Source: Fomitopsis serialis (lineage: Eukaryota > Basidiomycota > Agaricomycetes > Polyporales > Fomitopsidaceae). Taken from it: DNA of 64,000 nt. The notes under the pieces were generated by a model. That model saw only the letters and a list, made by a program, of their open reading frames with translations, searched no databases and was not told where the DNA came from. Positions 33,746 to 43,897 of this stretch are shown in pieces. The stretch spans positions 310,001 through 374,000 of the forward strand of contig NW_025954990.1 in assembly GCF_022376445.1 (NCBI RefSeq), given 5' to 3'. The translations under genes were made by a program, and so were the position numbers. Position 1 is the first letter of the stretch, and each line of letters starts with the position of its first letter.

Positions 33746-34988
33746 GTGGTGATGCGGACGGCGTGCGCGTGCCGGTCACTATCAATGCGTATGTCGCCTA
33801 TGATCCCATAGACATTCGATACAGCATGCCATTGATAACAGCGCACTATAGGTCCTCGGGATCGTACGTCAATGCCCGCATTCATTTTCTGTGTCGAGAG
33901 AGGAGAGATGAGCTTTGGGGTGGTTGACCCAGAACTTCAACTTCACCGTCTCGTCAACGCCCGGTGAAGTCGCTCGTCTGCCGGCAAGTAGCGTTTAGAT
34001 AGGGCGAGCCCGAGCAGTACGTCGGCGCAGTCCCCGCTCCTACTGTTCACTTGGCCCGCATGGTGATTCCGTATGTACCGACTGCCATCAATAGCAGTCA
34101 TAAATTTCCGTCCGGTGACATCTTGTCGTCGTTCAGTTACTTGACGAACAATTTCACGGCAAATTAACACATAACGGGGAATAAATCCAACGACACTCAG
34201 CTTGACGGAAATAAACATCACTCGAACACCCACGTGGTTTTGACGTACAACACCTTCCTCTCATGGAAGTGCACCTTCCCAATCCGTAAACCGTTTGCTC
34301 TCGCCGTTCATCTCGGTTTGTCTCCGAGACAGTTTCTATGATAAGTAGGTCCTTGCCTGTCAAAGGTATGTGCACTTAAGGCGGACTTGTGCCCGCACGA
34401 ACAAACGATGCGAACATCGCGCGAAAGTTACTGGTGACGAGGGAGACGGAGACGCATCGACCAGGCGAGCCAGGAGGAGGAGAACAGCACCAAATCGCTT
34501 ACTGACCACGCGCACGGTTCGGCGCTCAAGCGCATTGCATCGATGGTGCTCTCATTATTGTGCAGCTGATTTGGTCTTGTCGACAGGACGTAAAACAGCT
34601 CGTGCGTGTATCGTGCAAGACACAGCCTAGTCAAATTGTGAGTCGTGCCAGCCCACGTCCAATACAATTGTTGGCTCACCAGATGCTAGGCGTTCGCTTC
34701 CGCGCAAGCACACCATCTTCTACAAAAAAAGATGGTACGATGGGTGCAAGACGGCCAGGCTGTTTCTTCACCTGGCTTCGAAATTCCCGCAAATGCAGGA
34801 CGCGAAGACAACGCGAAGAGCAGGAGAAGCGTCGAAGGAGGTCGAAGGTGGCGCGCGATCCCCACGCGTCGGGTTTCGCCCCTAATGAGGAATTAACCCG
34901 CACGTGATCGGGCGCGGCGTGGATTTATGGGCGCTAGGGAACTAGACTTGATCGCGTCAGATTCCGCCGCCCAAAATTCAAAGTCAAA
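33746..34988. other. Intergenic stretch and SHMT promoter
   Basis: No gene recognised. A short inverted repeat, ACCATCTTCTAC then AAGATGGT, lies near 34712-34738. The last 100 bases contain a CGTGAT/CACGTG-like string near 34900. Confidence 0.5.
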
Positions 34989-37203
34989 ATGCTGCGTCTC
35001 TTGACTCGTCCCATTCGTCCCATCCATCCTACCGCCCTCGCCCCCGCCGCACGCAGAACGATGGCCTCCATCCCCGATTTTGTGCGCATTTATCTCCAAT
35101 TTTTTGCTGTACTCGCATCGTGACTAACTGTCTTGGTGCTGCAGAACAAGACGCTCTATGCCCCACTCGCCGAGGTCGACCCGGAGGTGAAGAATATTAT
35201 CGACAAGGAGACATGGAGGCAGTTTTCGGGCCTGGAGCTCATCGCTTCTGAGGTGTGTTAAATCTACATGGCCCTGCGCTCGCGACACTCACATGCAAGC
35301 CAGAACCTGACGAGTCAAGCCGTCATGGAGGCTAACGGGTCCATCCTCACGAACAAGTACTCGGAGGGTCTCCCAAACGCCCGGTACTACGGCGGCAACG
35401 AATGGATCGACGAGCTCGAGCTGCTCTGCAGGAAGCGTGCGCTCGAGGCGTTCCACCTCGACCCCTCCAAGTGGGGTGTCAACGTCCAGCCATACTCTGG
35501 TAGCGTATGTGTCCTGTCCTTCGTCGCTGTCTCCACGCTCATCTGATCCGCATCACAGACCGCTAAGTAGGCATCGTACGTTGATACCCTGTTGCACTAT
35601 TGACGCGTCCTCTTCAGCTTCGCCGCCCTAACTGCGCTCCTCCAGCCCCAGGACAGGCTCATGGGTCTCGGGCTTCCGGACGGCGGTCACCTGACGCACG
35701 GCTACTACGTGCGTACACACATTCTCCTTCGCTTCTCCGAACACCCTCAAATAGATGCGGGGAGGCTGCATCCGACAATATATTGTGAGCCGGCAGACGT
35801 TGTTCGGAACGGGGTGCACGTTGTCTGGAGGATGCGAGCCTCCGCCGCCTCCCAGCGCACGACGCCCGAGCTCTTGAGAGACTTTCGGAGTGATCGTCCT
35901 GAGCCCTTGAGCCACTAGGAGTCATGCATGCGGATATCTTTGTCAATGCATAGCCACCGTGTCCAGTCTAATCTTTCCATTGATCCTCATCTTGCGCTCT
36001 ATAATGCCACTCCACTGACATTTCGCTTGCAGACTGCCAAGAAGAAGATGACGGCGTCGTCCATCTACTTCCAGTCGTTCCCGTACGGGTTAGACTCGAC
36101 GACACAGCTCATCGACTACAAGCAGCTCGCGTCGCAGGCGAAGATCTTCAAGCCGCAGCTCGTCATCTGCGGTGCGTCGGCGTACCCGCGGGACTGGGAC
36201 TATGCCGCGCTCCGTGCCGTTGCGGATGAGCATGGCGCGTTCCTGATGGCGGACATCGCACACACGAGCGGCCTCGTCGCTGCCGGGGAGCTCGCGGATC
36301 CGTTTGAGTACTGTGACGTTGTCACGACCACGACGTGAGTCTCCTATCCCGTCTGTCCCGAGCACGGATCGCCGACGTGTTCCGGGAATAGGCACAAGAC
36401 CCTCCGTGGTCCCCGCGCGGGTCTGATCTTCTTCAGGAAAGACTCCGAGAAGGCAAAGGACCTCGAGAAGCGCGTGAACGACGCGGTGTTCCCTGCCTGC
36501 CAGGGTGGCCCGCACAACAACGTCAGTTGTCTCTCATCGTATGCGGCGATCAGTGGCTGACAATCATGGATTCCAGACCATTGCTGGTATTGCCACCGCC
36601 CTCAAGCAGGCGTGCTCGCCAACATGGAAGGCATACGCCAAGCAGGTCATCGCAAACGCCAAGACGCTCGGTGACGAGCTCGTCGGAACGGTTACAAGCT
36701 GCAGACGAAGGGCACGGACAACCACCTCGTCCTCTGGGACCTGCGGCCACTCGGTCTCACCGGGAGCAAGCTCGAGAAGCTGTGTGACCTCGTTGGGATC
36801 ACCATCAACAGTACGTTTCTCGTTGTAATCCCACGGGACCACGCACTGACTTGCACGAACAGAGAACGCGGTCTCGGGCGACGCCTCTGCGCAGACGCCG
36901 GGTGGTATTCGCCTGGGCACGTCGGCGCTCACGTCACGCAACATGCTCGAGGGCGACATGAAGGTCGTGGCGGGCTTCCTGCACCGTGCGGTGCAGCTCG
37001 CGCTTGTGCTCCAGAAAGAGGCGGGTAGCAAGCTCCTGAAGGACTTTGTGCGCGTCGCGGTTACGGAGGAGGAGGGCAAGGAGGGCGCGAAGGGCGTGAA
37101 GGCGCTCCGGAGGGAGGTCCACACGTTCGCGAGGCGGTGGCCGGTGCCTGGCGTGGACGTGAGCACGCTCCAGAGACCGCAGGGCATCGAGGAGGACGAT
37201 TGA
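34989..37203 (+). CDS. Serine hydroxymethyltransferase (one apparent frameshift)
   Basis: PLP enzyme converting serine and tetrahydrofolate to glycine and methylene-THF. Exons: 34989-35081, 35145-35252, 35304-35504, 35559-35566, 35618-35708, 36033-36334, 36392-36521, 36577-36810, 36863-37203. Exon 4 is a microexon of eight bases that rebuilds GSTANFAALTAL. Family landmarks are [50 protein letters not shown] motif with the PLP lysine in [11 protein letters not shown], and [12 protein letters not shown]. The first 24 residues ([15 protein letters not shown]) look like a mitochondrial presequence; the ATG at 35061 (MASIPDF) could start a cytosolic form. In exon 8, near 36684-36690, the frame slips by one base between DELV and NGYKLQTKG. 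Total exon length is 1508, one short of a whole number of codons. Confidence 0.95.
35559..35566 (+). other. Eight-base microexon of the SHMT gene
   Basis: ACCGCTAA is flanked by CACAG before and GTAGGC after. It is required to join GGTAGC (Gly-Ser) to CTTCGCC and give the invariant Thr-Ala-Asn-Phe. Confidence 0.88.
35709..36032 (+). other. Long SHMT intron (324 nt)
   Basis: Several times longer than the other introns in the gene (about 50-60 nt). Splice sites are GTGCGT and TTGCAG. No open frame or known element was seen inside. Confidence 0.75.
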
Positions 37204-38393
37204 GCGGGTGGTGAGTAGTCTTGGGTCCGCGGATTGTTTCTGGTGTAAAAGGGCGGGACGTTCAACATGGTCCGGCCTGCGCTGGCGGTTCAACTTCGCC
37301 CGGTCGTAGATGTATTGTAGAACTAGCCTTCCACAGGTGTATTCTTAGCGTGCTATCGATCCTAGTCGTAATTGCTTTCGCAGCTTCAAGGTCTGCCATC
37401 AACAAGTTGGAGCAGGCGGTGCGTCGTATGTACGTCCCTTCTCCGTGGCATTTTGTTTGGAAGATGACACTGATCGGGCACAACTTACCAGCTGTTGAGT
37501 TTCGTCACTGCTTGAACCTCAGCCGGGATTCGGTTCTGGATCCAAGCAAGGTCATCCAACGATGATCGATCTTTATACGCATCGCTATCACTGCATCTCA
37601 TGTTGCTGCGATCATCTGTCGACCACAAGGGAGTAGGGTCAGAGCGCGGGGCCCTGTTTTCACCATCTGGTAGTTGGCTGGTATGCGCCGTTTGGGGCCA
37701 CGGGATCATGGGATGGTTGGCGAGCGCGCAGCTGCGTGCAGTGCTAACATCGTGCCCTCTTTGATCCATCGTCACAGCTTCCGAGTCGGAGACGTGGTGA
37801 GACGTCTCGGGCCTCTCGTGCCTCTCGTGCTGCCGCGCGTGCACCTGGACCGTTCGATAGGTACGTGCGCCGTCCGGCCGCTTCAGCGCAATCATACATC
37901 ATTTACATGGACAGCCTCGCCGGCAATTTCGTTGATGCATGACGAAAGAGGTGAAGGGGCCGACTTGCCAGAGCGCTGACACTTGGCGGCACGGGTATCT
38001 TGCGGGTATGCATCGTCAAATCACCGTGGTTGTGCTCGGGAGGCGCCCATAAACTGGGCGGTCCTGTTCGACGGTGCCTCCGGGATCCTGTCTAATGTAG
38101 CCAAATGTAACAGTCCAAGGCTCCACAATATCAGACTCATCATGATCGCTGTCCAACCTGTTCCGCTCTCGCATGTTTCGCATTACCGGGGCTCATATAT
38201 AGCTGCACCCTCGCGCATGCGTTGCTGCATTTCTTTTCCTCTTTTCTTCTTCCACTGAGCCTAGTGCCCAGTCCGGTTTTTCATCTGTTGCTGGTCTTCA
38301 CTCGCTTTCTTCCAGGTTACCTTGTTTACGCCCTTGGGCATCCATCCACCTTACGTCGCATCGCTCATCCCCGCTGTTCTTGACGAACTCATC
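37204..38393. other. Intergenic stretch with promoter of the next gene
   Basis: No gene recognised. The 3' portion includes a TATA box at 38195 and a pyrimidine-rich stretch (38225-38260) shortly before the start of the secreted protein gene. Confidence 0.55.
38195..38201 (+). promoter_or_regulatory. TATA box of the secreted Ser/Thr/Ala-rich protein gene
   Basis: CATATATAG, about 195 bp upstream of the ATG at 38394 and followed by a CT-rich tract, the usual layout of a strong fungal promoter. Confidence 0.6.
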
Positions 38394-40100
38394 ATGTCCC
38401 GCTTCACGTCCCCCTTCGCTTTCCTCCTCGTTGCGATCCTGGCGATCCAGTCCTCGGTTGTGGCTGCGCCCATCCAAGAGCGTGCACCGTTTGTGCGCCC
38501 TCATGGTACGTCTCGCGTGCACGTCTTCTGAGAAACATTTCGCTGACGTTCGGCATCGCCTCCAGTCGCTACCTCTTCCGTGACGAGCTTCGTTGCTCGC
38601 GCGACCGGATCCCACCAGCTGCCATGGAACCGCCGCCAGGTAGATGACACAGGTAGCGACCCCCTGAGCGGCATGAACCCCACCTCCGGGCCTCCAGGAG
38701 ACGCCACTAGCACCGCCTCGAGCGCCGGTTCCACCGACGCCTGTGGTTTGGGCTCGCCAGCCGGCAGTGGTATCGCATCCGGTACAGATGCCTCGAGCTC
38801 GAGCGGGTCGGACGGCGCTACGCCCACCGATAGTTCTACGGATGGGGCTGCTCCCACTGGGAGTTCCACGGATGGTGCTGCGCCTACGGATGGCGCTACT
38901 CCGACGGGCGGTGCTACTTCCGCTGACGGCTCTGCCCCGACCAGCGGTGCAGCCCCGTCCGATGGCTCGAGCTCTGGGAAGCGACTGCGACCACCACGGT
39001 CACCGTTACGGTCACTGCGCCCGCCGCTGGCAGCACCGACCCTTCCGGTACTGGTTCCGGTCTGCCGGGTAGCGTCCCCACCGATACGCCCACTGGCTCT
39101 TCTGGTACGGATGGCTCGAGCAGCTCGACGGATGGGTCTGGAAGCGCGACGGCCAGCGACAGCTCTGCCGGAGCTGCCCCCACGGACTCAGGTGCTCCCG
39201 ATAGCTCTGCCCCGACTGCGGGTGCGACGCCCACGGCTGATCCTTCGTCTGCCGATGGCACGGGCGCGACACCGTCCCCTTCAGATGGTACAGGCGCGAC
39301 ACCCACCGACTCGTCCGATCCGGCGGATGCTACTGGCGGCGCCTCCGCGACTGGCACTGACTCGTCGTCGTCTAGCGCGACCAGTGACCCGGCCGCGACC
39401 CCGACAGATGCGTCCTCATCTGCGGGCGCGTCTGGAACGGACTCCGCATCAACAGGTGCCACCAGTGATGGTGCGTCGGCCGCCTCCGCTGCGACGAGCG
39501 ACGCAGGTTCCTCGACTGCTTCCACGGATGCAGGCGCTTCTGCAACTGACTCTGCCTCGTCCGCGTCCGCGACCGGCGGTGCCTCCGCAACCGACTCTGC
39601 CTCGTCATCTGCCGCGACGTCTGACGCGTCTGCAAGCCCTACGGACTCGAGCGCCGCTACGCCTACTGCCACGGATTCTGCCGCATCGAGCGGGGCCAGC
39701 GCGTCTGCCACCGACTCTGCCGCCTCATCTGCTGCGACGTCTGGCGCATCTGCAAGTGTCACGGACTCAAGCGCTACGCCTACTGCCACGGACTCCGCAG
39801 CGTCAAGCGATGCTAGCGCCTCTCCCACCGACTCCGCTGCTTCATCCGCTGCAACGTCGGGTGCTGCGTCCGCACTGACTCGTCCGCGTCGTCTACCCCC
39901 ACGGCGACAGACTCTAGCACCGACTCTGCCTCATCCACCGGCTCTGCCTCGTCCACCGACTCTGGAAGCTCTTCCGCGCCCACTGACGGCTCTTCCACGG
40001 GTACGGACGCGTCGCTGGCTCGCCTACTGGGGCCGCAGTGCCCACGCCCATGAAGATGCGCCGCGTGCCCCTGCGCCGCATGTACGAGGGGGTGCACTGA
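38394..40100 (+). CDS. Secreted Ser/Thr/Ala-rich low-complexity wall-type protein (three frameshifts)
   Basis: Exon 1 (38394-38505) encodes a signal peptide, MSRFTSPFAFLLVAILAIQS, cleaved near VVAAP. The intron is 38506-38565. The mature part begins VATSSVTSFVARATG and turns into repeats of Ser, Thr, Ala, Asp and Gly (DGAAPTGSSTDGAAPT). The frame slips at about 38980. In the next frame the core ATTTVTVTVTAPAAGSTD is followed by hundreds of residues of ATDSASS-type repeats. Further slips lie near 39880 and 40010, before TGAAVPTPMKMRRVPLRRM. Such Ser/Thr runs are usually heavily O-glycosylated in cell-wall or secreted proteins. The slips occur in GC-rich repeats where sequencing indels are common, so the gene may be intact in the organism. 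Confidence 0.72.
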
Positions 40101-40398
40101 TCCTGACCGAAGCTCCATGATGACGAACGCCCCCGGATTACGACACGACGGCGATGCCCATTTATTGTTTAAGTTATCAACTATCACGATTAACGACACA
40201 GACTCGGCCGACCTGGGCGTCGGCCACTAGTGCACGCGTGCTTGATGGACTGAATATATAGCTGTCGTAGCCGTTGCACTATGCATTTTTGACTGGAGGT
40301 CTCCCCACGATTGTCTGGTGTGATGTTAGCTATGTTCGATGAACCCTGGAGGGTACGGCACATCAGTACTTGAAGAGACCGTCGCCGCCATTTGCGTA
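40101..40398. other. Intergenic stretch, no gene seen
   Basis: Downstream of the secreted protein gene. Stop-rich, with no recognisable frame. Confidence 0.5.
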
Positions 40399-41031
40399 TC
40401 ACTGACTACATTCACAGATGGGATGCTCGGGCGCTTGTGGTATCTCGACCTCGGAAAGGAAATTGCCGACGTCATGTGGCCTCTCCCAGGGCACCTGTCG
40501 TTGCATCACTCGCGGGCCGGTTGCCTCCGGTTGCCTCCCTCCCCAAAACCTCTGAGACTCAAGTGAGACCCTCTTCTTTTCAATGATGTGTCTGTGAAAC
40601 TTATTCTCGTCCCAGATGGCTCGTGCTACGCTAAGATATCCGTCGTCCCAGAATGCATTAGCACGCCAACTCAGTGACTCCGGTATGCCCTCACGATGCA
40701 GACTGACCTCGTTATTCCCAGCCAAATACGCGAGGAAATCCATCGAGAATAGCGTGCTTAGAATGCCGCGTTGCGTGTGATGCGCAAACTGGCGGCGTTC
40801 ATCTAAAATTATCGCAATCGGTGCGTTGCTCACCCTCGAAACTGGCGGATGCTGTACGGGTGTGCGAAAGAGGTCTACAACGCGGCGGGGGGGCGGACAA
40901 CGTGCACCCGCGTCGAAGGCACTCTGTTGCCATGCGAGGATCAGGGAAGCCTGAGGTGATCTCCCTGCTGCGGATAGTTCGTTGTCGCGTCGGTTAATAA
41001 CGGGTTGCTCAATTCTGACAGAACAAGCCAT
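40399..41031 (-). CDS. Hypothetical protein of 210 residues
   Basis: One uninterrupted frame from MACSVRIEQPV to PICECSQ. The composition is balanced, unlike the low-complexity neighbours, with runs such as FSMDFLAYLAGNNEVSLH and RANAFWDDGYLSVARAIWDE that look like folded protein. No signal peptide, membrane helix or known motif was seen. It could equally be a remnant or a chance frame; no intron is evident, which is unusual here. Confidence 0.35.
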   Translation of the reverse strand: MACSVRIEQPVINRRDNELSAAGRSPQASLILAWQQSAFDAGARCPPPRRVVDLFRTPVQHPPVSRVSNAPIAIILDERRQFAHHTQRGILSTLFSMDFLAYLAGNNEVSLHREGIPESLSWRANAFWDDGYLSVARAIWDENKFHRHIIEKKRVSLESQRFWGGRQPEATGPRVMQRQVPWERPHDVGNFLSEVEIPQAPEHPICECSQ

Positions 41032-41499
41032 GACGAAAGGGGTAAATGATCTCGGGGGCGGTCGATAGAGTTGGTCGGCTACCCCGGAATGAGCTCATGA
41101 TGCCCTCCGTGGGCAACGCGCCGACGCTTCGCCTCTTCTTCGACTCACGAAGCGTCCGAAGCGGCTCCAACTCGCTCCACCTCCATCATGCACAGAAGTC
41201 GCGGACGTCGACGGCGACAGTCCCTCCCAACCGGCCATCGTCTCATCTCCCTTTGTTCAGAGTCCGTATATAATGCCAGGTTTTCCGTCGATTTTCTGCA
41301 TCCCCGCTTCTTTCATCTCTCCCAGTCTGTCCCACCCTGAGCCCGGTGCTCCGTTCGAACCGTTGACCTGTGCCTAGTCGCCTCGAACGTGTACTTTCCT
41401 TAACTCAACTGTCTAAACGCTCGTCAGCACTTCCCTCCCTGTCGTTCAGCAACCGTCGCGCATCTCACTGAACGCCTCACCGTCCCCGACACGACCAAG
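41032..41499. other. Promoter region of the repeat protein gene at 41500
   Basis: No gene seen. Holds a TATA box and a long pyrimidine-rich leader before the ATG. Confidence 0.55.
41267..41274 (+). promoter_or_regulatory. TATA box upstream of the repeat protein gene
   Basis: TATATAAT about 225 bp upstream of the ATG at 41500, followed by a C/T-rich leader. Confidence 0.65.
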
Positions 41500-43001
41500 A
41501 TGTCACGTTTTTCGTCCGCGTTCAGGGTCCTCGCCATCGCCGCTATGGTGTCTCCGTCCGTCTGGGCGATGCCCCTCGCGTCGTCACCTAGTAAGTGTTC
41601 CTTCTGCCAAGTTGTCTTTACAACTCAACTGACACGCGTATCTCAGGCGCGACCGCTACTTCTACCAAGGCCGCACGTCAAATCGCCGTCCCCGACCTCG
41701 GTCTACCTGGCGAGTCTGCCGTCAACGCTGTCCTCGGCGCCGTCGAGACCACCGCGTCGGACCTCACCGGCCTCAAGCGTCGCCAGGCTGACGCTATCCC
41801 TGGCGCGAGCCTCGTAAACGGTGTCCTTGGCGCCGTCGAGTCCGACGTCGCCGGCGTCACTGGCCTCCTTCGCAGGCACCAAGGCAAGGACAAGAAGAAG
41901 GCCGCCGCCGCCGCCGCCGCTGCGCAAAACGCGACCTGCGCCGGTGCAGCTGACGGTGCTGCCGCCGCAAACAGCACTGCGGGCGCTGCCGGTGCCAATG
42001 CCGGCGACGCTGCCGGTAACGCGGCCGCGGGTGCTGCTAACTCTACCGCTGGCGCTGCAAGCGGGAACGCCTGCGACGGTGCCGCGAGCGGAAACGCTGG
42101 TGCTGACGCAGCTGGCGGGAACGCCGGCGCTGGCGCAGCCAACGGCAAAGCCGGCGCCGGTGCGGCTAAAGGCAACGCTGGTGCTGGTGCGGCTGGCGGC
42201 GACGCAGGTGCTGGCGACGCCGCTGCTGGCGCGGCCGACGGCAACGCTGGCGCGGGCAACGCCGCTGCTGGTAACGCCGGTGCGGGCAACGCTGCTGCTG
42301 GTGATGCTAACGCCAATGCTGGTGCGGGCGCTGCCAACTCTACCGCCGGTGCTGGTGCTGCTGACGGGAACGCTGGCGCTGGTGCTGCCGGCGGGGAAGC
42401 TGGTGCTGGTGCAGCCAAAGGGAACGCCGGCGCTGGCGCGGCCGGCGGGAATGCGGGTGCGGCCGACGGCAGTGCGGGTGCGGCGAGTGGCAACGCGGGC
42501 GCAGCGAAGGGCAACGCGGGCGCTGGTAACGCGAACGCTGGAGCTGGCGACGCCAATGCCGGAGCTGGTAACGCGAACGCCGGAGCTGGCGACGCTGCAG
42601 CTACGACGACCGTCACCGTGACCGCTGCTGGTGCATGTGCTACCGATGCTGGTGCTGCTGGTGCCGGTGCTGCTGATGCCTCTGCCACCGACGCCGCCGC
42701 CGCCGCCGCCTCCGCTACGGATGCTGCTGGTGCAGCCGGGTCGAACGCTGGTGCATCTGGGAAGAACGCTGGTGCAGCCGGGTCAAACGCTGGCGCTGGT
42801 GCCTCCGACGGTGCTGCTGGTGCCTCCGACGGTGCTGCTGGTGCCTCCGGTGCTGCCTCTTCCGGTGAGGCATCTGCTACCGACGCTGCTGCCGCTGCTT
42901 CCGACGCCGGTTCTGCTGCTGCCGCCTCGGCCACCGACTCGGCCTCGAGCGGTGCTGGCAAGAAGGTCTCGGGTCTCGTCGCGAGCTGCGAGGAGTGCTA
43001 A
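41500..43001 (+). CDS. Secreted Ala/Gly/Asn-repeat protein with two processed-peptide-like repeats
   Basis: Exon 1 is 41500-41590, the intron 41591-41646, exon 2 41647-43001; 481 residues, frame intact. A signal peptide (MSRFSSAFRVLAIAAM, cleaved near SVWA) is followed by two similar 25-30-residue units at about 44-73 and 80-105 (VNAVLGAVET and VNGVLGAVES). Each ends in a basic pair (K74-R75-R76 and R106-R107) that could be cut by Kex2. Then come KDKKK, an Ala run and a long domain of short N-A-G-A-G-type repeats to about residue 345. A TTTVTVTAAG core follows, then Ala/Asp/Ser/Thr-rich sequence and a C-terminus with two Cys (VASCEEC). The MSRF leader and TTTVTVT core are shared with the neighbour at 38394, suggesting an old tandem pair. 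A cell-wall or extracellular role is inferred. Confidence 0.82.
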
Positions 43002-43897
43002 GTGCATCGTCCCCTATAGTGCGCGTTACTAGTCACCATCATCTGGATACCCGTGGTCCCCGAGTCTGGAATTGTATGGACACGTAGTTACGGTGGCCGC
43101 CTGACTGGGTCACTCGACGGACTGAATTAAGAGCTGTCCTGCGTAGTCTAACGTTCCAATCATACTACTTACTCTTTCCATATGCATTTGCGCCAGAGGC
43201 CGCGTTGTATTTTAGCATCTCTTCGAAGTTCTCGCATTCATGATGTTTGGTGGGAACTTGAGTACGGTCTGTTGATTGACATGGCCGTCATCAGTAAGTG
43301 TTGAACTCGAGTTATGGAGAAGTCGTATTCCTTTCGTCTTTCTCTATACATTTCCGAATTGGTTTGCGTTGAGTCGTGCACGTGGCGATTACGATTGCAA
43401 TAGTAATGACCGCGATGCACTTTTCGACGCTTCGTTTTCATCTTGTCACTGTACAATTGTACGTCTCAGTCCTGCGTGTCTATTGCATCACTGTTACTGT
43501 GTTCCATGCCAGTCCATGCACTCGACAGACCGACGGTCAACCTGGTGATCCATATGGCTTCGAAAATCGCACTGACCAGGTCCAAGTTGGGTTGCGCCAC
43601 AACGCATTCGACGCCCTCTCGTAGCCCTCCGACTCATGTCGACACAGCCCCGCCACGAAGCCCGCGACGAACAAACGGATAGGTCATGTTGTAGGTCCAG
43701 GCTTGGCGGACAGGTTGACACTATGTAGGACCATCCTGCTGTTGTCCTCCTGGCAGCCGCGTGGCTGACGACCCAGAACAATTACGCGGCTTTTATAAGA
43801 GCCCGGGTGGAAACTTTGAACGTCCTCTCCCGCCTCTCTTCCTTCCTGACTGGTACGACTACATTGCCCCTCTTTCTAGTAGTACAGCCCTCACAAC
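43002..43897. other. Intergenic stretch and chitinase promoter
   Basis: No gene seen. The 3' end holds the TATA element at 43793 and a CT-rich leader. Confidence 0.55.
43793..43799 (+). promoter_or_regulatory. TATA box of the chitinase gene
   Basis: TTTATAAG about 105 bp upstream of the ATG at 43898. Confidence 0.6.

Noticed and set aside
38914..39828. 304-codon minus-strand frame across the Ser/Thr-rich gene
   Set aside because: Composition mirrors the repeat codons of the plus-strand gene; no start context or introns.
41678..42961. 427-codon open frame on the minus strand across the Ala/Gly repeat gene
   Set aside because: Pro/Ala repeat product (PAPAFPLAAP) is the mirror of GC-rich repeat codons; the plus frame has a signal peptide, proper intron and TATA box.
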